DNA of 12,809 bases. It comes from JAYEJW01 sp034716535. Its GTDB lineage: Bacteria > Pseudomonadota > Gammaproteobacteria > Chromatiales > Chromatiaceae. Below are positions 8,152 to 12,809 of the stretch, one piece after another. A model generated the notes under the pieces. That model was not told where the DNA came from and did not search any database. It saw only the letters and a list, made by a program, of their open reading frames with translations. The stretch spans positions 1 to 12,809 of the forward strand of contig JAYEJW010000231.1 in the NCBI GenBank assembly GCA_034716535.1, written 5' to 3'. Within the stretch, counting starts at the first letter, position 1. The number at the start of each line of letters is the position of its first letter. The position numbers and the translations under genes were made by a program.

Positions 8152-8759
8152 CCACTGGTCGCGGTCCGCGTGACCCCGAGGCCCTGAAGGCGAAGTGGGA
8201 TGAGCGTTACCGCCGATCGGAGCGCGTGCCGCCGCCCGCGCCGGTCCTGTTGGAGAATCTGCATCTTCTGCCCCGGAGCGGGCGCGCGCTCGATCTGGCG
8301 TGCGGGCTGGGGGTGAATGCGCTGCTGTTGGCGCAACGGGGGCTCGAGGTGACGGCGTGGGACCTCTCCGCGGTTGCCATCGAGCGCCTGCAGCACCAAG
8401 CGAAGGTGCGGGGACGACCGATAAGGGCGCAGGTCAGGGACCTGCAGGCCCGACCGCCCAGGCCGAAATCCTTCGACGTCATCGTCGCCTCTTACTTCTT
8501 AGAACGTGACCTCGCACCTGCGCTGTCTGCGGCGCTTTGCCCGGGCGGTCTTCTATTCTATCAGACCTTCTGTACGGAGGCGGTCTCGGACTGCGGACCC
8601 TCGAACCCCGCCTTCCGCCTGGCGACCAATGAGCTGCTGGGAATGTTCCCGGATCTGATCGTCCGTTTCTACCGAGAGGAGGGGCGTACAGGCGATATCA
8701 CGCGTGGGACCCGGGATCTGGCAATGCTGGTGGCCCAAAAACCAGGTACTCCCGGCTGA
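8148..8759 (+). CDS. Class I SAM-dependent methyltransferase (substrate unknown)
   Basis: This small Rossmann-fold methyltransferase has 203 residues. Motif I is LDLACGLGVNALLLA (about 48-62). The acidic residue after strand 2 is in VTAWDLS (about 68-74). FDVIVASYFL (109-118) and the CPGGLLFYQTF strand (131-141) complete the fold, close to TehB/UbiE-type enzymes. I use the TTG start at 8148 because it overlaps the metZ stop (TTGA), GGAGA lies about 5 bases upstream, and no ATG or GTG occurs before conserved sequence (KWDERY) begins. It is probably translated with metZ. The last few codons coincide with the edge of an unrelated remnant on the other strand, so the extreme C-terminus (about GTPG) may have been altered by a rearrangement. 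The substrate cannot be deduced. Confidence 0.8.
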   Translation: MTTGRGPRDPEALKAKWDERYRRSERVPPPAPVLLENLHLLPRSGRALDLACGLGVNALLLAQRGLEVTAWDLSAVAIERLQHQAKVRGRPIRAQVRDLQARPPRPKSFDVIVASYFLERDLAPALSAALCPGGLLFYQTFCTEAVSDCGPSNPAFRLATNELLGMFPDLIVRFYREEGRTGDITRGTRDLAMLVAQKPGTPG

Positions 8760-9027
8760 TGTTGAAGATCTCAGCGACCTTGAGGGTCTCGATACCGTCG
8801 GGCTGGTAGGCCAAGGCCGCACCGGCCACCTGGGCGGAGTTGAGGATCCCGGTGCCTGCCCAGGCACCGAACTGCACGTGGCCCATGTCGAGCAGGTGCC
8901 CGATCACAGGAAACAGGAACATGCACCCGACGCCCCACAACAGGATGGCGCCGATCGTATAGGCGATCTCCACGGATTTAGCCTGCACGACCGGGGCGCC
9001 TTTCCCGCTTCTGAAGACGGCGCCCCG
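8752..9027 (-). pseudogene. Remnant of YeiH-type putative sulfate exporter (both ends missing)
   Basis: On the - strand a frame runs from just after a stop (9028-9030) through VVQAKSVEIAYTIG, a hydrophobic segment LLWGVGCMFLFPVIGH, then VQFGAWAGTGILNSAQVAGA and ETLKVAEIFNISR. This matches the middle of the YeiH/putative sulfate exporter family, whose members have about 350 or more residues and around ten TM segments. Only about 80 residues remain. The N-terminal half is absent, and family-like sequence stops at NISR (near 8752), after which the frame merely reads the opposite strand of the methyltransferase 3' end. No start codon with a ribosome binding site is seen; a GTG lies at 8988. I infer a deletion remnant with breakpoints near 8752 and 9000-9028. 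It lies 3' of the DsrE-family gene, in the same direction. Confidence 0.72.
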
Positions 9028-9076
9028 CTATTGATGTGTTGTAAGAAGTGACAGTGTGGTGGGTCGGAATGCTGGC

Positions 9077-9691
9077 TTAGGGCTTGATGTAGGTGTAGCC
9101 CTGGGACTGCAAGTGAGCAAGCTCGGCCACCCCACTGGGCACGATGTCTACGCCGTTAAAGTCGTACAGGTCGTCCGTGGCCACCTTTCGGCCTCTCAGG
9201 GTGTTGGCGCAAACGTTGAATGTCACGCCCTGTTGCTTGAGCCCGGCAATCTTCGCCTGCATCTCGTCGGTGGCGTTGGCCTCCTTCATCTTGGTGCCTT
9301 CCAAAGCATCCGGATCCAGGAGCAGGGAGACGCCGTTGCCATGAAGCACCACCTTGAGGTCCAGGTTATCCGCTCCGACGGCGTTGATGTGATTCTGGAT
9401 ATTGCGCAGGGCACCAGCCTGCTTTTTGGCGTCGTAGTAGTTGACGTGATAGACCACCTTCTGCTTGACGTAACGAGACGGCTGTCTGGATCCGGCCTTG
9501 CCGCCCATACCCGACATACCGCTCATGCTGGCGGGCTGCAGCAGGATGCCGTCATTGGTGACGCGATAAGTGCCGGACATGCCTCCCATCGCGCCCATGC
9601 CCGACATACCGCTCATGCCGCCCTCGGCCATGGAGAGGGTTGCTGCCGAGAGTGCGAGTGCGAACAGTACCGGCCAGAAAAGTATCTTCAT
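9077..9691 (-). CDS. Secreted Met-rich DsrE-family protein
   Basis: The 204-aa product starts at ATG 9691, preceded by GGAGG about 10 bases upstream. It has a Sec signal peptide (MKILFWPVLFALALSAATLS, likely cut after SMA at residue 22). A low-complexity segment follows (about 23-66) with repeated MSGM/GGMSG units. A DsrE/DsrF-family domain (COG1416 type) spans about 76-204, with VVYHVNYYD, the single cysteine Cys161 in FNVCANT, and the family terminus VAELAHLQSQGYTYIKP. DsrE proteins handle sulfane sulfur through a conserved cysteine, but the activity of exported members is unknown. The Met-rich segment could bind soft metals such as Cu(I), which is inference. It is divergent from the ECF sigma gene and probably under its control. 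A partial intragenic duplication is present. Confidence 0.9.
   Translation of the reverse strand: MKILFWPVLFALALSAATLSMAEGGMSGMSGMGAMGGMSGTYRVTNDGILLQPASMSGMSGMGGKAGSRQPSRYVKQKVVYHVNYYDAKKQAGALRNIQNHINAVGADNLDLKVVLHGNGVSLLLDPDALEGTKMKEANATDEMQAKIAGLKQQGVTFNVCANTLRGRKVATDDLYDFNGVDIVPSGVAELAHLQSQGYTYIKP
9503..9528 (-). repeat. Intragenic direct repeat, copy 2 of the Met-rich segment
   Basis: This 26-base stretch matches 9593-9618 with one mismatch, exactly 90 bp (30 codons) apart. It encodes the second SMSGMSGMG unit of the secreted DsrE-family protein. The in-frame spacing points to an internal duplication of the Met-rich segment. Confidence 0.8.
9593..9618 (-). repeat. Intragenic direct repeat, copy 1 of the Met-rich segment
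   Basis: This is the partner of the repeat at 9503-9528, 25 of 26 bases identical. It encodes the first MSGMSGMG unit, directly after the signal peptide. Confidence 0.8.
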
Positions 9692-9823
9692 TGAAATAGA
9701 ACCTCCGACTTGGTGAATCGATCTCTTTGTCATTGACCACACCCCTGTGCGGGCGCGTCCTTCCCCCTGCGCAGGAGGCCCGGTAGATTGGGCCAGGCGG
9801 AGCGCGGGATCCTCCCTAAGACA

Positions 9824-9848
9824 GATGCGCAAACATCCGAATTATTCC
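9824..9848 (-). promoter_or_regulatory. Candidate ECF promoter for the secreted DsrE-family gene
   Basis: Reading leftward on the - strand, GGAATAA (complement of 9842-9848) is followed after 12 bases by CGCATC (complement of 9824-9829). The same two words, 13 bases apart, occur on the + strand at 9871-9896, facing the sigma gene. GGAAT-type -35 boxes are common for ECF sigma factors. The -10 element could instead be the GTCTTA lying a few bases further on (9817-9822). The leader to ATG 9691 would be about 120 nt. Assigned by pattern and arrangement only. Confidence 0.45.
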
Positions 9849-9870
9849 AAAAAGATTTCTGATCGCGCCG

Positions 9871-9896
9871 GGAATAAAAAAGACCCCGCCCGCATC
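9871..9896 (+). promoter_or_regulatory. Candidate ECF autoregulatory promoter for the sigma/anti-sigma genes
   Basis: GGAATAA (9871-9877), 13 bases, then CGCATC (9891-9896) mirrors the motif on the opposite strand at 9824-9848. A start site a few bases downstream would leave a short leader containing the strong ribosome binding site AAGGAGGAGG (9906-9915). Autoregulation is usual for ECF sigma factors. Unverified beyond the shared motif. Confidence 0.45.
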
Positions 9897-9923
9897 CGCC
9901 CCACGAAGGAGGAGGACAAGAAA

Positions 9924-10475
9924 ATGATGATCATCGATCGACTACTGGCGCCCGATGCCCTCAAGGGCCTTATTGCGGAGCGGCGGGGCCGGCTGTTCAA
10001 GGTGGCCTACGCCTGGTGCGGCGAACGGCACCTCGCCGACGACGTGGTCCAAGAGGCCATGGCCCGCGCGATGGACAAGTGCCACCAGCTCAGGGACCCG
10101 TCCCGGCTGGACAGCTGGCTCTACTCGATCCTGAACAACTGCTGGCGAGAGCACCTGCGGGGGCGGCGTCCGGATATCGAACTCGACGATCAGTCCCTCG
10201 AGTGCACGGGCTGTCCGGAGCAGATCAACCTGTCCGGCGATCTTGCCCAGCGGGTTCTAGAGCTCATGGCCCGACTGCCCGAGGGGCAGCGCCAAGTACT
10301 CGCGCTGGTCGCGCTCGAGGAGTTCAGCTACCGGGAGGTCGCCGACACCCTCGACATCCCCATCGGCACGGTCATGAGCCGCTTGTCCCGGGCCCGCCAG
10401 TTTCTCGCCGACCGGCTCGAGGCCGTCAACTGTGTGGCCGATACTTCCCGACCCTACATGAGGAGAGTGAAATGA
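9924..10475 (+). CDS. ECF-type sigma-70 family RNA polymerase sigma factor
   Basis: This is a two-domain sigma factor of 183 aa. Region 2 covers about residues 15-82 (LFKVAYAWCG, ADDVVQEAMARAM, LDSWLYSILNNCWREHLRG). Region 4 covers about 108-165 (RLPEGQRQVLALVALEEFSYREVADTL, with the recognition helix IPIGTVMSRLSRARQFL). The start is ATG 9924, with AAGGAGGAGG ending 8 bases upstream; a second ATG follows immediately. An upstream extension of the open frame is non-conserved. The stop overlaps the next start as ATGA, tying it to its anti-sigma factor. Unusually it has six cysteines, including a CxxC (Cys94-Cys97) in the linker between regions 2 and 4. It should drive its own operon and the divergent secreted DsrE-family gene. 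Confidence 0.94.
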   Translation: MMIIDRLLAPDALKGLIAERRGRLFKVAYAWCGERHLADDVVQEAMARAMDKCHQLRDPSRLDSWLYSILNNCWREHLRGRRPDIELDDQSLECTGCPEQINLSGDLAQRVLELMARLPEGQRQVLALVALEEFSYREVADTLDIPIGTVMSRLSRARQFLADRLEAVNCVADTSRPYMRRVK

Positions 10476-11188
10476 ACGCGGACACCCGCTACACGGATGA
10501 CGAGCTGCACCGCTTCATCGACGGGGAACTAGACAAGGAGGCCAGGAGTCGCGTGCAGGATCTCCTGGTTCAGGATCCCGAGCTTGCAGCTAGGGTGGGA
10601 GATTACCGCTTGGTCGACCAAGCCGTGCGTGAGGCGTTCGGCGATGCCGAGCCTCCCGGCGGTCGGCTATCGAACGACTCGATGCGGACGGGGCGACGAG
10701 GTATCGCCGCAGCAGCGCTGCTCCTGCCCGTGGGCTTTCTCGCCGGGTGGCTCGGGCATTCGTTCCTGAGCGTTTCCAAGATCGACGAACCACTGACCGG
10801 CGGCATCAACTTGCCGGTTCAGGGCCGCGAGCACCTCAATACGCTCTTGCACATCGACGTAGACGAACGGGCAGTGATGGAGGGCCTTCTAGATCGCGCC
10901 GAGGCCATCCTCACGGCCTACGCCGATCAGGACTTCCAGGTGGAGGTGGTCGCCAATGCCTCGGGGCTCAACCTGCTGCGGGCCGACACCTCGGTATTCG
11001 CCAGCCGGGTGCGGACAATGATGGACAGGTACGACAACCTTACCTTCGTGGCCTGTGCGAACACCATCAAACGGCTCAAGGAACGAGGCGTGGACGTCTT
11101 ATTGATCGACCGCACCCATTCGGGCAAAACGGCAATCGACCATGTTGTCGATCGGCTCCGTGCCGGCTGGACCTACATAAAGATCTGA
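10472..11188 (+). CDS. Membrane anti-sigma factor with C-terminal DsrE-like sensor domain
   Basis: This 238-aa protein overlaps the sigma gene by four bases. Residues 1 to about 60 form a cytoplasmic anti-sigma domain of the DELHRFIDGELD type (RseA/COG5662-like). The HxxxCxxC zinc motif is absent. One TM helix lies at about 77-100 (IAAAALLLPVGFLAGWLGHSFL), preceded by RTGRR, which predicts a periplasmic C-terminus. Residues about 122-238 resemble the DsrE fold of the divergent secreted protein: LLHIDVDE, FQVEVVANASGLNLL, FVACANTIK and the terminus RAGWTYIKI. Cys195 is its only cysteine and aligns with the only cysteine of that protein. I infer that the C-terminal domain senses the ligand or redox state handled by the secreted DsrE protein and controls release of the sigma factor. 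Confidence 0.88.
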   Translation: MNADTRYTDDELHRFIDGELDKEARSRVQDLLVQDPELAARVGDYRLVDQAVREAFGDAEPPGGRLSNDSMRTGRRGIAAAALLLPVGFLAGWLGHSFLSVSKIDEPLTGGINLPVQGREHLNTLLHIDVDERAVMEGLLDRAEAILTAYADQDFQVEVVANASGLNLLRADTSVFASRVRTMMDRYDNLTFVACANTIKRLKERGVDVLLIDRTHSGKTAIDHVVDRLRAGWTYIKI

Positions 11189-11395
11189 TAAGCAAATGTC
11201 ATGCGTCGGGGTCGAGATCTAGCGCTCGCATCAAAGCGTCAGCATCGTCGTAGCGGTTAGTCCGACCGGCCTTGAGGTATCCCGCCAGTGAATGAGTGCG
11301 TCGTAACTCCAGTGGTAAAGCGGATTGCCTATCACCCGCGTCGCTATTACGTCGTTTCCCCGCTCTGGCGCGAGGCCCTTTGAGACTCTTCCGCG
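11189..11395. other. Convergent intergenic region, no gene recognised
   Basis: These 207 bases separate the anti-sigma gene from the convergent kamA-like gene. I see no Rho-independent terminator, tRNA or repeat. On the - strand a frame is open to 11199 and would encode a tail such as YLKAGRTNRYDDADALM, but it has no convincing start of its own and I do not recognise it. Confidence 0.4.
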
Positions 11396-12643
11396 TCAGC
11401 GTCGGTCGATGGTCCTTACCCGGTGCCGCTTCATAGCCTGGTACTGCTCCTCGAAGAAGAACCGCTTCTCGCCGAAGGCGGGCTGGAGCTGATCCAGCCA
11501 AGTGGCCGCGGGGTCGAACTTGGCGAAGAACGGCCGCTGCACCCAGTCGGGGTCGCGCCCCTGGATGAACCTCAGCACGAAGATCTTCTCCCCGTTGATC
11601 TCCGTCACGCCCGACACTTCCACCTTGCCCGGACCGGTGGACATGGACGGACCGCGAGCGGTGCGTCCGAGGCCGGAGACGCGCTGCATGGCGTTTCGGT
11701 AGATGTCCCAGGCCCGGACCAACGGCACCTCGAAGTAGTGCTGGGCACCGGTGTTCCGCTCCACGAACATGTAGTACGGGACGATCCCCAGGGAGACCTG
11801 GTTGCTCCATAGCTCGGCCCAGGTGTCGAAATCGTCGTTGATGTGGCGTAACAGCGGTCCCTGGCTGCGGATCTCGACGCCGGTCTCCCTCAGTCGGCGG
11901 ATGGCCTCGCGGGCGACGTCCGTGGACAGCTCCCGTGGGTGGTTGTAGTGGGCCATGATGGCCACGTGCTTGCCTCCCTCCACAAGCCGCTCGAGCAGCT
12001 GCAGCATCTCGTGCGCGTCGGCATCGGTTATGAAGCGATTGGGCCAGAAAGCCAGGGACTTTGTTCCGATGCGTACGCTCTGGAGGTGATCGAACTCTCG
12101 GCTGATCAGGGGTTCCAGGTAGGGGACCATGTTGCGGCTCTTCATGATCATCGGATCCCCGCCGGTCATCAGCAAGTCCGTGACCTGAGGGTGCTTGCGC
12201 AGGTAGCGGTGCAGCACCCCAGCCTCGCTGTTGGCGATCTTCAGCTCCTTATCGCCGACGAATTGGGCCCAGCGGAAGCAGAAAGTGCAGTAGCTGTGGC
12301 ACGTCTGCCCTTGGCTGGGGAAGAAAAGCAACGTCTCACGGTACTTGTGTTGCAGCCCTTCCAGTCTCCGGCCATTTTCCCTGGGGATATTCAACTCCAG
12401 CTGCCCCGCCGGATGGGGGTTGAGCCCCTGGCGGAGTTCATTGGCCAGAGCCTGTATCGCGACCCTGTCCGCGCCGCGACGGTGCAGGTCGGCCATGCGC
12501 GCGAAATCCTCCTCACCGAGCATGCCCGGCTGGGGGAAGGTAAGCCGGAAGACAGGGTCGTCGGGGACCCTGTCCCAGTCGATGAGTTCGTTGATGACGT
12601 AGTCGTTGACTCGAAATGGCAGGACGCTGGCCACCACTTTCAT
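11396..12643 (-). CDS. KamA-family radical SAM protein (lysine 2,3-aminomutase-like)
   Basis: This radical SAM enzyme of 415 aa is counted from the first ATG. The iron-sulfur motif is CHSYCTFC (Cys115, Cys119, Cys122, CxxxCxxC) and the SAM-binding GGD is at 161-163 (LLMTGGDPMIM). A candidate PLP lysine is Lys340 in STGPGK, corresponding to GGGGK of lysine 2,3-aminomutase. The position seven residues before it, an Asp that helps bind the substrate lysine side chain in the clostridial enzyme, is Ser here, so the substrate may differ. The C-terminus (AFGEKRFFFEEQY) is intact. Conserved-looking sequence continues upstream of the ATG in frame (RRLPEEQRFAM and about 30 more residues, to a stop at 12761-12763) without ATG, GTG or TTG. 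The true start is therefore unclear. Confidence 0.85.
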   Translation of the reverse strand: MKVVASVLPFRVNDYVINELIDWDRVPDDPVFRLTFPQPGMLGEEDFARMADLHRRGADRVAIQALANELRQGLNPHPAGQLELNIPRENGRRLEGLQHKYRETLLFFPSQGQTCHSYCTFCFRWAQFVGDKELKIANSEAGVLHRYLRKHPQVTDLLMTGGDPMIMKSRNMVPYLEPLISREFDHLQSVRIGTKSLAFWPNRFITDADAHEMLQLLERLVEGGKHVAIMAHYNHPRELSTDVAREAIRRLRETGVEIRSQGPLLRHINDDFDTWAELWSNQVSLGIVPYYMFVERNTGAQHYFEVPLVRAWDIYRNAMQRVSGLGRTARGPSMSTGPGKVEVSGVTEINGEKIFVLRFIQGRDPDWVQRPFFAKFDPAATWLDQLQPAFGEKRFFFEEQYQAMKRHRVRTIDRR

Positions 12644-12760
12644 GGCGAAGCGCTGTTCCTCGGGCAGCCTGCGGAGCTGCCCGATTCGGAGTGTCGCCGT
12701 GCTCAGGATGCGAAACGGGACGTCCCAGTCCCCCTTTCGCCTTCCGCTCGGCGACAGCCT
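12644..12760 (-). other. In-frame upstream extension of the kamA-like gene lacking a start codon
   Basis: The 39 codons before the first ATG are open and end upstream at a TAA (complement of 12761-12763). The last part (QLRRLPEEQRFAM) looks like authentic N-terminal KamA-family sequence. There is no ATG, GTG or TTG; CTG codons occur at 12704-12706 and 12755-12757. The cause could be a frameshift, a sequencing error or a non-standard start. The remaining bases to 12809 show nothing recognisable. Confidence 0.5.
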
Positions 12761-12809
12761 TTATGCCCCGGTTCGCCCCGCTCCGGGGCCACAGCTTCGG
12801 CACTTCGCG

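Noticed and set aside
9056..9694. + strand open frame across the secreted DsrE gene
   Set aside because: Low-complexity His/Gly/Val translation. The opposite strand has a signal peptide, a DsrE domain and a good ribosome binding site.
9747..9923. Upstream-extended start of the sigma factor
   Set aside because: The extension is not conserved-looking, covers the candidate promoters, and ATG 9924 has a near-perfect ribosome binding site.
11199..11810. - strand open frame overlapping the kamA 3' end, with tail YLKAGRTNRYDDADALM
   Set aside because: Most of it is a frame shadow of kamA. The 3' tail looks slightly protein-like, but there is no start or family match I can support.
1..12809. tRNA, rRNA, CRISPR array, insertion sequence or attachment site
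   Set aside because: I found no tRNA-like folds, regularly spaced repeats, transposase or integrase motifs, or terminal inverted repeats on either strand by reading.

Overview
The window comes from a GC-rich proteobacterium, most likely a gammaproteobacterium. The evidence is the gene order trpB-trpA-accD-folC-dedD-cvpA-purF followed by metZ, a core arrangement known from Chromatiales/Ectothiorhodospira-like and pseudomonad relatives. The lineage is inferred from gene order and base composition only; there is no rRNA here. The DsrE-family proteins and a sulfate-exporter-like remnant fit a sulfur-metabolising organism, but do not prove it.

Region 1 (1-8759, + strand) is a tightly packed housekeeping run. 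It holds the 3' part of trpB, trpA and accD (joined by ATGA overlaps), folC, a dedD-type SPOR protein, cvpA, purF, metZ and a small SAM-dependent methyltransferase. A clear TATAAT box sits just after folC, so dedD-cvpA-purF may have its own promoter. The folC leader can fold so that its ribosome binding site is paired.

Region 2 (8752-9027, - strand) is a scar: the middle of a YeiH-type putative sulfate exporter, lacking both ends. One breakpoint lies in the last codons of the methyltransferase.

Region 3 (9077-11188) is the most interesting part. A secreted, Met-rich DsrE-family protein is divergent from an ECF sigma factor. The sigma gene overlaps the gene for a one-TM anti-sigma factor whose predicted periplasmic domain is itself DsrE-like. 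The secreted protein and the sensor domain share a single aligned cysteine (F-x-x-C-A-N-T) and the same terminus (YTYIKP/WTYIKI). The 232-bp divergent intergenic region carries two back-to-back copies of GGAATAA-N12/13-CGCATC, candidate promoters for this sigma factor. I read the module as an envelope stress or sulfur/redox circuit in which the anti-sigma sensor resembles the likely output protein. I do not recognise it as a characterised system.

Region 4 (11396 to about 12760, - strand) encodes a KamA-type radical SAM protein related to lysine 2,3-aminomutase. Its reading frame continues upstream of the first ATG without a usable start codon. Nothing convincing is seen in 11189-11395 or in the last 46 bases.
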